64,000 nt of DNA from Proteles cristata cristata (GCA_017311185.1 JAESUZ010002552.1:1488001-1552000), one strand, 5' to 3'. Positions 36,481 to 47,732 are shown, numbered from the stretch's first letter. Notes: generated by a model from the letters alone, not told the origin. A program made the numbers and translations.

Positions 36481-36965
36481 CTTATTTGTACAACAAACAT
36501 TAAGGACCTAGCTCTGTGCCTAAAGGACACAGCCCCTGGCTGAGGGAATCTGCAGTCCAGGAAGAAGAAATTGATCTCAGCGCAGGGAGAAATAGAATAT
36601 GGTCCAGAATAAAGACTACATTTCCCAGCTCCCTTGCAGCAAGAGGTGTCTATGTGGCTAGGTTCTTTCCAATGGGCCATAAGGGCAAAATAATGTGTGC
36701 TTTCTATGAAGTGCTCTTAAAGGAAAAACGCATGCCTTTCTGCCCCGTTTACCTCTCTGCTGGCTGGAATGTGGACCTGATGGCTGGAACTATAGCAGCC
36801 ATCTTGGACTATGAGATAGAAGCTGCGTGTTACAAACAAAGAAGCACAAGACAAGCAGTCTGGGTTCCTAGTGATAGTACAGCTGTCATAACAGCTGTGG
36901 ATTACCGTGTTTGTGCTACTGTCATGTGTAGTTTTCTGCATTAGCAACTAAATCTAAACATACCC
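36481..36965 (+). mobile_element. old mammalian interspersed repeat, family unsure
   Basis: AGACTACATTTCCCAGCTCC, TTCTTTCCAATGGGCCATAA and GCTGGCTGGAATGTGGACCT are phrases of a common old mammalian repeat that I recognise but cannot name with confidence. The 142-residue open frame here is not a gene. Confidence 0.45.
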
Positions 36966-36978
36966 TAAAAAAGCCATC

Positions 36979-37185
36979 GGGGCGCCTGGGTGGCTCAGTT
37001 TATTAAGTGTCCTACTCTCGACTCTGGCTCGGGTCATGATCTCATGGTTCAGTTCATGAGATCGAACCCCATGTCAGGCTCTGCACTGACAGCGCAGTGC
37101 CTACTTGGTACTCTCTCTCTGCCCCTTCCTCACTCATGAGCACATGCACACGCTCTCTCTCAAAATAAATTAACTTAAAAATGAA
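36979..37185 (+). mobile_element. CAN-SINE
   Basis: Diverged copy with head GGGGCGCCTGGGTGGCTCAG and AAAATAAATTAAC tail, immediately followed by a second SINE. Confidence 0.9.
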
Positions 37186-37192
37186 ATACGTA

Positions 37193-37412
37193 GGGGCACC
37201 TGGGTGGCTCAGTTGGTTAAGCAACCAGCTTCAGCTCAGGTCATGATCTCAGGGTTCGTGGGTTCGAGCCCCACATCAGGTTCTGTGCTGACAGCTAGCT
37301 CAGAGCCTGGAGCCTGCTTCAGATTCTGTGTCTCCTCTCTCTCTGACCCTCCCCTGCTCACGATGCCTCTCTTTTTCTCTCAGAAGTGAAATAAAACATT
37401 TTTAAAAAAATT
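37193..37412 (+). mobile_element. CAN-SINE following another SINE
   Basis: Full-length copy with intact B box (GGTTCGAGCCC) and the TCAGAAGTGAAATAAAAC tail. AATGAAATA on both sides suggests target-site duplication within the tail of the previous SINE. Confidence 0.9.
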
Positions 37413-37429
37413 TTTAATGAAATAAGAAA

Positions 37430-37800
37430 ATAAACATTAAAAATATTTTAAAATAAGCTATTATTTAATCCTACTGAACTACACACTTAAAAATGGTTAA
37501 GATGATGAATCTCATATGTATTTTTTTACCACAATAGGAAAAAAAAGAAGCCAAAGTCAAATTCAGAGAGACAGAAAGCAGTCTGGCGGTTACTGGGGGC
37601 TGGGGGAGGGAGAGAGACGGGGCAATGGGGAGTTCATGTCTGACGGGTAGAGAGTTTCAGTTTTGCAAAGTGGAAAACATCCTAGAGATGGATGGTAGCA
37701 CAATACGAAGAACCTACTTAACACCACCGAACCACACCCTTAAGGACGGCCAAAATGGTAAATCTTATGTTATATACATTTCAGCGCAATTTTTAAAAAG
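37430..37800 (+). mobile_element. two L1M 3'-tail fragments
   Basis: CTACTGAACTACACACTTAA (37472) and ACACCACCGAACCACACCCT (37720) are two versions of the same L1M 3' terminal motif. The second is preceded by more 3' UTR. They are probably two truncated old L1 copies in tandem. Confidence 0.55.
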
Positions 37801-39049
37801 CAGCAGCAGCCTAGGCACAAGGGAACTTTCTGGAGTGCTTACATGAGTGCTTACACGAGTGAGTCAAAATTCATCAAACTGTATACTGAAAACGGGTGGA
37901 TTTCATTAAAAGAAAATTAGTCCCCCATAAAGTGCTGTGGGAATATATAAGTAGGGCCCTTTGCCAGGCTAACGGGTTTCCCACAGGAGGAGTCGTGAGT
38001 AGGAGTTAGCGCAAAAAGCAGGCTCTACTGTGTTTTACGCCGATTACAAAGAAATTTTATTTTATTTCTTCTATGTCCTGAGAAACAGCGGAAGAGGGAG
38101 GGGATGCCTTTGTGGAGTCAATGGGAGGACCAGCCTTAGCCTCTCTGCAGGGCAGCTCACCACTGCTGGCTGATACAGCAGCTCTCTGAGCACCCACGCC
38201 CATCATCAGGGTCCCTGGCCCAGGCAACCCTCGTTCCCACCATCACCAAGTGCACGCTCCGTGCCGGGGAGTGATCACCCAGGCAGGGTGACGAGCTCAG
38301 AGCGGTGAACGATACAGACAGGTTCCCACCCCACAAAACTTACATCCTCGCACAGAACGTGGACATGTAGCAAGTAAACCAGCGACTAAGTCCGATGAGC
38401 ATAGACTGGGATCATCTACACATGGGAGGGATAGGAGGACACTTTAGTCTGGGTGGCCAGGGAGAGTCCGGGGAGAGGGCCGCGGGGCGGAGGCCTGGAG
38501 GAGAAGCTGGCCTTTTCAAGAGCGGCAGGAAGTGCACGCAGGCAGAGGGACAGTAAAGGCAAGGCGCGCTGGCTCGAGGGGCCAGGGGCCAGGGGTGTCA
38601 CTGCAGAGGCAGGCAAGAGCCAGGTCCCGTGGGGCCTTACAGGTCACAGTGAAGAGCTTGAATCTAATTCTAAGGGAAACAGGGAAATGATAAAGGATTT
38701 GACCTAATGTTTTTAGAAGATCCCTCTTGCTGCTCAGTATGAAATGGACTGGAGGAGAAAAGAGTAGAAACAAAAAATCAGGAGGATATTTACTGCAGGA
38801 ATCCTAGGAAACGCTACGGCAGCTTGGGCAAAAATCGCAGCAGCTGAAGTGGTGCCTTTCAGTTACACACAGAATTAAAAGTGAGAGGCTTGGTGAAAGT
38901 TGAATAAGGTCAGAGGATTTTACCAATATCCATTTCCCTGTTTGGACGTTGTATACAGCTATGCAAGATGTTACCACTGGGGAGAACTGGCTGAAGGGTA
39001 TACAGGCCCTCTTTACATTATTTCTGCAACTTCCCATAAATCTGTAATT
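37801..39049. other. intergenic; L2- and L1-like traces
   Basis: No gene recognised. Faint L2-like text on the minus strand at about 38240-38390. L1-type 3' tail text at about 38890-39055 (AAGATGTTACCACTGGGGAG). Confidence 0.4.
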
Positions 39050-39481
39050 TTTTTTAAGTTTTTTTAAGTTTATGTATTTATCTTTTTTTAATATTTTTAT
39101 TTATTTCTAGGAGAGAGAGAGAGACAGCATGAGCAGGGGAGGGTCAGAGAGAGAGGGAGTCACAGACTGAAACAGGCTCCAGGCTCTGAGCTGGCAGTCA
39201 GCACAGAGCCCAACGCGGGGCTCGAACCCACGAACCGCGAGATCACGACCCAAGCGAAAGTCGGACGCTTAACCAACTAAGCCACCCAGGCGCCCCAAGT
39301 TTATGTATTTATCTTGAGAGAGACAGAGTGAAAGAGAGAGAGGGAGACAGAGAATCCCAGGCAGGCTCCACACTGCCAGTGCAGAGCCTGATGTAGGGCC
39401 TGAATCCACGAAACCATGAGATCATGACCTGAGCCAAAACCAAGAGTCAGACACTTAACCAACTGAGCCACCCAGGCACCC
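39050..39481 (-). mobile_element. CAN-SINE split by a younger SINE
   Basis: Older minus-strand copy whose T-rich tail complement (39050-39082) is separated from its body (39297-39481, ending GCCACCCAGGCACCC) by the nested copy. Confidence 0.95.
39083..39296 (-). mobile_element. young-subfamily CAN-SINE nested in SINE, with TSD
   Basis: Young-type minus-strand copy with intact B-box complement (GGGCTCGAACCC). The perfect 17-bp duplication AAGTTTATGTATTTATC at 39066-39082 and 39297-39313 is made of the host SINE tail. Confidence 0.97.
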
Positions 39482-39506
39482 ATATGATTATTTTAAATAA
39501 CTTATT

Positions 39507-39719
39507 TTTTAATTTTTTTAGTGTTTATTTAATTTTGAGAGAGAGAAAGAGACACAGCATGAGCAGGGGTAGGGCAGAGAGAAAGGGAGACACAGAATCC
39601 GAAGCAGGCTCCAGGCTCTGAGCTGTCAGCACAGAGCCCGATGAGGGGCTCAAACCCACAAGAGATCATGACCTGAGCCGAAGTCACACACTTAACCGAC
39701 TAAGCCACCTAGGCGCCCC
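39507..39719 (-). mobile_element. CAN-SINE, minus orientation
   Basis: Full-length copy ending in AGCCACCTAGGCGCCCC, with T/A-rich flanks. Confidence 0.9.
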
Positions 39720-40030
39720 TAAAATAATTTTTTTTTTAATTCTCAACAAGAGCCACGCACACAAAAACGATGGCAAGTATTAACTCCAGAGGGAAGAAAA
39801 ATTGAATTCTAATCATAGCACATAACATGGCTTAGCTGTAAACAATACTTAACGTAGTCATCCTAATATAAACACTAAACTGTGATAAACACTTCAACTT
39901 TAACCAAACGTTGTGAGGACGCCATACTGGACACGCCAGAAGGCTGAGTGAGCGTGTTTGGTGGGGGAAGAACCAGCATATAAGAAAGCTAACCCTCATT
40001 TCCACAGGTGAAAGAAAACAGACAATACTT
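39720..40030. other. intergenic, nothing recognised
   Basis: AT-rich, no gene or repeat identified. Confidence 0.4.
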
Positions 40031-40047
40031 AAAACTAAAAAATCAGG

Positions 40048-40279
40048 GGGCGCCTGGGTGGCTTAGTCAGTTAAGCATCCGACTTTCGCTTAGGTCATGA
40101 ACTCGCGGTTCGTGGGTTCGAGCCCCACGTCGGGCTCTGTGCTGACTGCCAGCTCAGAGCCTGGAGCCTGTTTCAGTCTGTGACTCCCTCTCTCTCTGAC
40201 CCTCCCTGCTCACGCTGTGTCTCTCTCTCTCTCCTAGAAATAAATAAAACATTAAAAAAAAATTATAAAAAAAAAAAAA
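40048..40279 (+). mobile_element. young-subfamily CAN-SINE with TSD
   Basis: Near-consensus young-type copy with A and B boxes intact. Perfect 17-bp duplication AAAACTAAAAAATCAGG at 40031-40047 and 40280-40296. Confidence 0.97.
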
Positions 40280-40296
40280 AAAACTAAAAAATCAGG

Positions 40297-40803
40297 AAAC
40301 AGCTATCTATACGCAAAATTCACAAGCACAGACGTAAATAGCAGAAAAACTAGCCAAAACAGTTGGGAGTGGTTGGTTAGGGAAATGGGAATTTAGGATG
40401 GGGTCACAGACTGCTTTCATATGACAAACCTGGTAAGGTGGTACTTTTTCTCCATAAACATCAGTTTCCTAAGCAATAAAAATCAAATATATTTACAGAA
40501 ATATGTTAAGGCCTGCTCCCAAAGAACAGAGAGGACTTGCTTCCTAGTGGTCTAGAGAGCAGTGGAGGTGTTGAAAGGAAAGGAGAGAGAGTCCCAGAGG
40601 ACCCCTAGGTTTTTGCCTGAGCAATGAATGGACGATAATGCCATCTGTTAAGACAGAAAAGGCTATAGGAGTCCTAGGATGGAGAGGTGGATATATTAAA
40701 TCTACACTGCCCATCAGACATCCAAATAGAAGTAACCAGAAGGCAGCTGGATAGCCCAGTTCTGAGCACAGGGGGGAAGTCAGGGTTAGAAATAAAACTT
40801 GGT
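40297..40803. other. intergenic, nothing firm
   Basis: No gene recognised; possible old L2-like text near 40540-40790. Confidence 0.35.
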
Positions 40804-41015
40804 GGGGGTGCCTGGGTGGCTTTGTCAGTTGAGTTTCTGACTTCTGCTCAGGTCATGATCTCACAGTGCATGAGTTTGAGCCCCGCGTCGAGCTCTATGC
40901 TGACAGCTCGGAGCCTGGAGCCTGGAGCCTGCTTCGGATTCTGTGTCTCCCTCTCTCTCTGCCCCTCCCCCACTTGGTCTCTCTCTCTCTCTCTCTTTAA
41001 AAAATGAATAAATGT
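40804..41015 (+). mobile_element. CAN-SINE, first of a chain of three
   Basis: Head GGTGCCTGGGTGGCTTTGTC. The GAGCCTGGAGCC block is locally repeated (40913-40930). AATGAATAAATG tail. Confidence 0.9.
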
Positions 41016-41016
41016 T

Positions 41017-41225
41017 GGAGTGCCTGGGTGGCTCAGTCGGTTAAGCATCTGACTTCAGCTCAGGTCATGATCTCACGGTCCATGGGTTCGAGCCCTGCAT
41101 CGGGTTGTGTGCTGGCAGCTCAGAGCCTGGAGCCTGTTTCGGATTCTGTGTCTCCCCCTCTCTCTCCACCCCTCCCGCTCATGTTCTGTTTCTCTCTGTC
41201 TTAAAAAATAAATGAACTATTAAGA
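41017..41225 (+). mobile_element. CAN-SINE, second of chain
   Basis: Starts directly at the tail of the preceding copy with GTGCCTGGGTGGCTCAGTCG; intact GGTTCGAGCCC B box. Confidence 0.9.
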
Positions 41226-41239
41226 AAATTCTTTTTTGA

Positions 41240-41454
41240 GGGGCGCCCGGGTGGCTTAGTCGGTTAAGCGTCCGACTTCGCTTGGGTCGTGATCTCGCGG
41301 TTGGGTTCGAGCCCCGCGTCGGGCTCTGTGCTGACTGCCAGGAGCCTGCCTGCCTGTGACAGTCTGTGACTCCTCTCTCTCTGACCCTCCCCTGCTCACA
41401 CTGTCTCTCTCTCTCCTAGAAATAAATAAAAAATATTTTAAAAAAAAAGAAAAA
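41240..41454 (+). mobile_element. young CAN-SINE, third of chain, with TSD
   Basis: Young-type copy with deletions in the middle (GACTGCCAGGAGCCTGCCTG). The perfect 18-bp duplication AAGAAAATTCTTTTTTGA at 41222-41239 and 41455-41472 overlaps the tail of the second SINE. Confidence 0.95.
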
Positions 41455-41499
41455 AAGAAAATTCTTTTTTGAATTAAAAAGAAAAAAAAAAAGCGGGAG

Positions 41500-42060
41500 T
41501 GGTAACAGAAATCAAAAACCGGCCTCTGAAGACTCCCTACCTCCTAATCCCTGGAGTCCATAAATGAAATAAGATGTCATCCTGTGATTATGTTATGTTA
41601 GGTGGAACAGCTGAGCTTAAGAGAGGGAGATTATCCACGTAGGCCTAACACAATCACAGGAGCCCTTAAAAAGCAGAGAATGTTCTCTGGCTAGTGGCAG
41701 AAGAGAAAGAGGAAGCCAGAGAAATGTGAAGCACATGGCAGATACAACATGCCATGGCTGGCCACTTGACAAGGAATGTGGGCGGCCTCCAGGCGCAGAC
41801 AGCAGATTCCCAACTAGCAGCCAGCCAGGAAGCAGGGCCCTCCGACCTACAGCCATAAGGATTCGGGTTCTGCCAACAGCCTAAATGAGTCTGGAAGTGG
41901 ATTCTTGCCCTGAGCCTCCAGATAAGAGCCAGCCTGGCCAACGTCTTAATTTTGGCCTTGTGAGACCCTGGCCAGAGAACCAGCTGATCCCCCCAGGACT
42001 TCTGACCTATAGACTGTGTTGTTTCGAGCCACTAAGGTTCTGGGCCTGAGCCCTGACACA
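41500..42060 (+). mobile_element. MLT-like LTR remnant
   Basis: Matches recalled MaLR/MLT-type LTR text in order: AATGTGGGCGGCCTCCAGGC (41777), GAGCCTCCAGATAAGAGCCA, GGCCTTGTGAGACCCTGGCC, CTTCTGACCTATAGA. Subfamily not determined. Confidence 0.5.
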
Positions 42061-42321
42061 GTCAGGACACTGCCCCCTCTTGCTGCAGGGCGTTCTGGGG
42101 CAGCTCCACCCCTCACATGGGGGTGACTCAGCCTCTCATAGTCTTTGTGTTCTCACATGAAGACAGCTGTCATCACAGCTCTGGGCTCGGACTTTGGGGT
42201 TTAACATCTTTATAGTTTCCTGCCATCTAGGCCTAAGCTGTCCAACATGGTAGCCACTAGTCTCGGGTAGCTCCTCAAATGTTAAGTTTAAGGAATTACA
42301 TGTAAGCAAATTAAATGTTCA
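42061..42321. other. intergenic; hAT-like trace
   Basis: CTGTCCAACATGGTAGCCAC at 42239 is typical of an old hAT-type transposon also seen near 9265. The rest is unrecognised. Confidence 0.4.
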
Positions 42322-42512
42322 GGGGTGCCTGGGGGGGTTCAGTCGGTTAAGTGTCCAACTCTTGATGTCGGATCAGGTCATGATCTCACCATGAGATCCA
42401 GCCCCATGTCAGGCTTTGCGCTGTCAGTGTAGGATTCTGTCTTCCACTCTCTCTGCCCCTCCCTTGCTCGCTCGTGCTCTCTCTCAAAATAAATAAATAA
42501 GCATTTTTTTTT
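42322..42512 (+). mobile_element. CAN-SINE
   Basis: Head with G-run change (GGGTGCCTGGGGGGGTTCAG), shortened B-box region, AAATAAATAAATAAGC tail. Confidence 0.88.
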
Positions 42513-42747
42513 AAATGTCTGTGTTTGCCTGCTGCATGGGACATCAACAGACCTCTAGGATGCTCACTGTCCACCCAGCTCCTTCTCACCTCTATCACCT
42601 CCTGTCTTCTCCTCGGTTCCTGTAAACACCTGCTGGACTACAACCCAGCAAGAGTGTTCTGCACAGAGCACTTGAAACTCAGAGCAAAGAAAGGCCTGTC
42701 TCCCCCTTGCCTTCTAAAAAGCAAGAGGTGAGGAACTCCTGATTTCA

Positions 42748-42890
42748 TTCAGCTCAGGTCACAATCTCACAGTTCATGAGATCAAGCCCCGCACCAGGCT
42801 CTGAGCTGACAGGCAGAGCCTGCTTGGGATTCATTCCCCCACCCCCACCCCAATCCGCTCTCTCTCAAAAAGTAAATAAATAAACATTTA
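42748..42890 (+). mobile_element. 5'-truncated CAN-SINE, chain member 1
   Basis: Begins at TCAGCTCAGGTCACAATCTC without a head, and ends AAATAAATAAACATTTA, where the next SINE starts. Confidence 0.85.
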
Positions 42891-43107
42891 GGGGTGCCTG
42901 GGTGGCTCAGTCAGTTAACCATCCAACTTCAGCTCAGGTCATTACTATCTCAGTTTGTGAGTTTGAGTTCCGTATCGGGCTCTCTGCTGGCAGCTCAGAG
43001 TCTGGAGCCTGCTTCAGATTCTGTGTCTCCCTCTCTCTCTATCCCTCCCCCACTCATGCTCTGTCTGTCTGTCTCTCGCTCTCTCTCTCTCAAAAATAAA
43101 AATAAAT
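42891..43107 (+). mobile_element. CAN-SINE, chain member 2
   Basis: Complete copy starting exactly at the tail of the truncated one. CT tract with TCTGTCTGTCTGTCTC. Confidence 0.9.
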
Positions 43108-43347
43108 GGGGGCACCTGGGTGGCTCAGTCGGTTAAGCATCCAACTTTAGCTCAGGTCATGATTTCGCAGTTTGTGGATTCAAGCCCCATGTCAGGCTCT
43201 GTGCTGACAGCTCGGAGCCTAAAGCCTGGTTCAGACAGATTCTATGTCTCCCTCTCTCTGATCCTCCCTGCTCACACACACTCTCTCAAAAATAAACATT
43301 AAAAAATAAATAAATTTTTAAAAATAAATAAAAATAAACATTTAAAA
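43108..43347 (+). mobile_element. CAN-SINE, chain member 3
   Basis: Complete copy starting at the tail of member 2; long AT-rich tail with repeated AAATAAACATT/AAAATAAA units. Confidence 0.9.
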
Positions 43348-43500
43348 AGCAAGAGAGAAGAACACAATTCCCATTCCACCAGATTTAACATTCCTCTCAG
43401 CCCAGTGATACTTGTTTTACACTTAGGAAACTAAAAGCCCTTTGTATGTAGTGATTTTCCCAAAAAAAAGAATCAGTCAGCCCCAAGGCAAATTGAAGCC

Positions 43501-43552
43501 TCTCTCTCTCTCTCGCTCTCTCTCGCTCTCTCTCGCTCTCTCTCGCTCTCAC
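43501..43552. repeat. decamer TCTCTCTCGC tandem repeat
   Basis: About four regular 10-bp units with CpG at fixed spacing within a CT run. It resembles an expanded SINE pyrimidine tract without a SINE around it. Confidence 0.85.
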
Positions 43553-43964
43553 TCTAGAAACTGAAAACTGCTTGAAACTTTCAAATGATGGCTTTTCCTA
43601 TACCTCCCTACCAAAGCGCCAAACATCATACAGTCCAGTGTCAGGCAGCACCCTCCCCCCCCCACCGTTATAAAAGTCTCCCCAAAGCCGACTTAAAGAC
43701 CATGAAGGAAGGGGAGAGGGTCGGGGGAGGGGACCCAGCCAACTGGAAGACCTAAAGCCAGGAAGGCACTGGATGTTTGGAGAAGGACACTGGCATGAGG
43801 AGAGCCCCAACTATACAGCACATAACGTCAAAACAAACTAGATTTACCACACTCTTGTTGAAAGTGCAGGGCAATCCTGAAAAGGTGAACTCACACAAGG
43901 ATGATAGTGTGCACATTACTGCTAATTTAAGATGTGTGAAATGTTACTGACACTTCCTTTATTC
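43553..43964. other. intergenic, nothing recognised
   Basis: Single-copy-looking; no gene or repeat. Confidence 0.4.
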
Positions 43965-43980
43965 AGTGTACTAAATTTTT

Positions 43981-44170
43981 TTAAGTTTATTTCTTTGAGA
44001 GAGAGAGAGAACACAAGCAGGGGAGGGGCAGAGAGAGAAGGACAGAGAGAGAATCCCAAGTAGGTACTGCTGTGAGCCCAACTCAGGGCTCAATGCCATG
44101 ACCGTAGATCATGGCCTGAGCTGAAACCAAGAGTCGGATATTTAGCCATCTGAGCCACCCAGGCGCCTCT
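43981..44170 (-). mobile_element. CAN-SINE, minus, with TSD
   Basis: Flanked by 16-bp duplication AGTGTACTAAATTTTT / AGTGTGCTAAATTTTT (43965-43980 and 44171-44186) with one mismatch. Confidence 0.92.
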
Positions 44171-44445
44171 AGTGTGCTAAATTTTTAGTGGTAGATATTA
44201 ATGAACATAAAACATGTATCAGGCATTTCACAAGTCACTCAGTCTTCCTAATCTTACTTTTCATCAAGCGTCTTCCAATGCGAAACATACGATTTCAGCA
44301 ACTTGAATGTCAATGGCTGGGGAGGAAAATATTGCCCGAGACAGGAGAAAGAGAATAAAACTCCAAAAGATTACAGAAGCAATAGACATTGAGGGGGGGA
44401 AACTTAGGGGAACAAATGACAGAAAATCAAAAAGATATGATCCCT

Positions 44446-44705
44446 GGGGCGTCTGGGTGGCTCAGTCGGTTAAGCGTCCGACTTCAGCTCAGATCATGAT
44501 CTCACGGTTCATGGGTTCAAGTTCTGCATCAGGCTCTGTGCTGACAGCTCAGAGCCTGGAGCCTGCTTGGATTCTGTGTCTCCCTCTCTCTCTGACCCTC
44601 CCCTACTCACGCTGCCTCTCTCTCTGACCCTCCCTTGCTTACACTGTCTCTCTCTCTCTCTCTCTCTCTCAGAAATAGATAAAATATTTTTAAAAAAATT
44701 TTTTT
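44446..44705 (+). mobile_element. CAN-SINE with doubled CT tract
   Basis: Full-length copy in which the segment CTCTCTCTGACCCTCCC...CTCACGCTG is repeated (about 44586-44650), lengthening the pyrimidine tract. Flanks AAAGATATGATCCC / AAAGATACAATCCC are a diverged target-site duplication. Confidence 0.9.
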
Positions 44706-45504
44706 AAAGATACAATCCCAGCAGATGTAAGAAACATGGCAAGATAATACTTCTAAATAGGATTTTCGCTTGCTTCCTTTTCTCCAAATAGTCCCACTGT
44801 AAGCAGCCAAGGTTTTGTGCTTATGCTTCCATAAAGGGATGAGACAGCAAAAAGCAGGACGGAAAAAATGGGAAGCCACTTCCAACTTTTGGATTTCAGT
44901 TGCCTGGGCCCTTAATACAATAGAAAGGACTCAAAACCTAGACAAAAGCTGTGGAGAACAGAGCTCGGGTAAAGCCAGGCCTCCCACCGGCATTACCCGC
45001 AGCAGACGGGAGCCAGAGGGAAGAGACAAGCACAGATGGTGGGTTCTGTCGGCAGACAGCCAAACCCCCAAGCAGGTTCTGAGATCTGATAACAGTAGGG
45101 CTTCACCCCAACATCCTGGGTAGAGCCTCAGAAAAGAGACACGTCCCAGAAAGAGGAAATGACTGCAGACGGTAACCTACTTTGGAAGCAGCTCGAACCC
45201 TGGTCAGTGTCACATCTCTCTCTCGCTATCCCAGAATGATTCCTATGTACCCAAGAGTGACTGAGAAGTAGCAGAGAGACACCAGACCCCAAGAGGCCAG
45301 GCAGGCAGGCAGCGGGCAGTAGACATCTCAATGGACGCTTGACTCGCCATTTAATCACAAGGTCCGCTTCCTCTAGTGCTCTGGCAAATATATGGGGGAC
45401 ATTCTGCAGAAGTTCAGGCACTCCCTGGAGAAAGGAGGGGCAATTCCATCAACTGTCTGAAACTAAGTGTCCACCACTCCAAACAGAAATGTAGGCATAT
45501 TACA
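44706..45504. other. intergenic, nothing recognised
   Basis: No gene, RNA or confident repeat. The 102-residue open frame at 44815-45123 has no domain. Confidence 0.4.
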
Positions 45505-45707
45505 GGGGCGCCTGGGTGGCTGGCTCAGTTGGTTAAGCGTTGGACTCTTGATTTCAGCTCCGGTCATGATCTCACAGTTGTGAGATTGAGCCCAGCGTCT
45601 TGTCTTCAGGCTCTGGGCTGGGCCTGGAATTTGCTTATGATTTTCTCTCCCTCTCTCCTTCTGCCCATCCCATGTTCTCTCTTTCTTTAAAAAAAAAAAA
45701 AAAAAAC
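45505..45707 (+). mobile_element. CAN-SINE, older type
   Basis: Head with duplicated GGCTGGCTCAG, TTGATTTCAGCTCCGGTCAT and a canid-like middle (CTCTGGGCTGGGCCTGGAAT). About 18-A tail. Confidence 0.85.
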
Positions 45708-45818
45708 AAGGAGGGAAAGGAATGAAATGTAGATGTATTACAGGAAAACAATGTTATGTTTCCTGCGTCTCTGAGTTTGTAGACTAAAATAACCCTTCGG
45801 TAAAAGTTAAAGGAGGGG

Positions 45819-45983
45819 AAGGGCACCTGAGTGGCTCAGCCAGTTAAGTGTCCGACTTCAGATGTGACGACTTCCATCATGATCTCACAGTTTGAGTCGG
45901 GCTCTGTGGCGACAGCTCGGAGCCCGAAGCCTGCTTTGGATTCTGTGTCTCCCTCTCACTCTCTCTGCTCCTCCCCCGCTCAT

Positions 45984-46014
<31 letters not shown>

Positions 46015-46035
46015 AAAAATAAATAAACATTTAAA
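45819..46035 (+). mobile_element. CAN-SINE
   Basis: Complete felid-type copy with an 8-bp insertion in the head region and the B box lost; (TC)n tract then AAAAATAAATAAAC. Confidence 0.9.
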
Positions 46036-46339
46036 AAATAATTTAAAGAATTAAGTGAGGGGAGAAGTTGGAAACTGGCAAACTTCTGACTAGGAAATTG
46101 GATGGCCGAGTGTGCCATTCACAGATGGCAAGAAAGGAATGGGAGAAAACTAAGTGGAGAATGAGGAGTTCAAGGTTTGGACACGTTGAGGGTGAGACGG
46201 TGACAGGCGTCCAAGGGCATGTCAGGAGGCAGCTGGATAACCGTGATCGGGGCTCAGGAGGGAGGTCTACCTGAAGCTACAGGTTTTGGCACCATCAGTC
46301 CATACAAGTAGCAGCTGATGGATGAGTAGCAGATCAGAG

Positions 46340-46530
46340 TGATCTCATGTGCCAGGCATTGCTGTAATTATTTCTTCCTGCATATTAACTTATTTAATCC
46401 TCAGGTCAACTCCACAGGGCGGGAACTACCACTATCCTCATTTGTTTACACATGAAGAAACAGATACGAATGCCTCAGGACTCAGAGCTAGTAACCAGAG
46501 GAATCAGAATGGCCACCATGCTATAAGAGC
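46340..46530 (+). mobile_element. MIR element
   Basis: MIR core order: GTGCCAGGCATTGCTGTAAT, TTATTTAATCCTCAGGTCAA, ACATGAAGAAACAGATACG, CAGAGCTAGTAACCAGAGG. Moderate divergence. Confidence 0.75.
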
Positions 46531-46732
46531 TACTAGAAATAAAGAGGAGGAAGGAGCTGTCAGGAGGAAAACCATAAAAGCCTTGTATCATACAACCTAA
46601 AGGAGAAAAGAGCTCCAAGGAGGAAATGGTAAAAGAGACCAAATTTGCAAGAGGTCCAGTAATTAGTTAACTAAACAGGCGCACTGGGACTACACATAGG
46701 AGATCTTAATGCCCAGGTTGGGGAGGTTTCCT

Positions 46733-46880
46733 CATGTCATGATCTCGCGGTTCGTGGAACTGAGCTCTAAGATGAGCTCTGCACTGATAGCACAGAGACT
46801 GCTTGGGATTTGCTCTCTCTCTCCACCCCTCCCCTGCTCGTTCTCTCTCTCTCAAAATCAATAATAAAAATAAAAATTTT
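46733..46880 (+). mobile_element. 5'-truncated CAN-SINE
   Basis: Starts at CATGTCATGATCTCGCGGTT. Short felid middle, CT tract, AATAATAAAAATAAAAA tail. Confidence 0.85.
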
Positions 46881-47732
46881 TCTTGACCTCACTTCTCCCT
46901 TTACTTCCCACCCACCTTCCTTTACAGCAAAACTCCTCAAAGAGTTTCCTACATTGTACCCCGTCCTTCCTTGAGCCCATTAATAGATTTTCACTCCACC
47001 AAAACTGCTCTTGTCAAGGTCACCAACAGCCTTCTAAATCAATTTTCAGACTTGTGTCACTTAATCCATTAGCAGCACTTGACACAAATGATCTTGCTCT
47101 ACTCCTTGGTAAGTTTCCTTCTCTTGGCTTAGCATATCACCATGTCTTGGATTTTTTTTTTCCTTCTCTACTTCACTAGCCACCCCTAAGTCTCTGATGG
47201 CTCCTACTCGTTTCTAAAGCTATTTAATGTTATACAGCTCCAGGATTCAGTCTTTGCACGTCTCTTTTATTTCTATTTGCTCCGTCGGTTACCTCCCCTA
47301 ATCCTGCGTCTTTAAATAACAGACACATGCTGACAACTCTCAATTCTATATGGCAACAGGGACTTTGCCAAACTTGCATATCCAACCGCTTTCTTGACAT
47401 CTTGACACACCTAACAGACATCTCAAATGTAATATTATTAAACCAAGCTCCTGCCCTCCCCCAACCCACCTTCTCAGTTAATGTTCAAGCCAAAAATCAT
47501 CCCTTTCTCTCACACCACCTCATCCATCAGAAAACCTTATCGGCTCTACCATTCCAAGTACATCCAGAATCCAACTGCACCTCCCCACCCTCCCGCTTCC
47601 TACCACACTAACACCGTCATCTCTCACCAGATAATTTGAGTGACACCTAAATGGTCTCCTTCTTCTACCCCGGCTCTTTTCAGGTGTGTTCTTACACATC
47701 AGCTGAAAGAATTCTGTTAAAACAAAAAGCAA

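Noticed and set aside
36516..36944. 142-codon open frame
   Set aside because: Coincides with an old interspersed repeat and has no coding features.
40048..40130. tRNA gene suggested by A and B boxes
   Set aside because: The tRNA-like part is the head of a CAN-SINE. It continues into SINE body and lacks a cloverleaf 3' half.
43501..43552. CRISPR-like spaced repeat
   Set aside because: Uniform simple-sequence decamers without unique spacers, in a mammalian genome.
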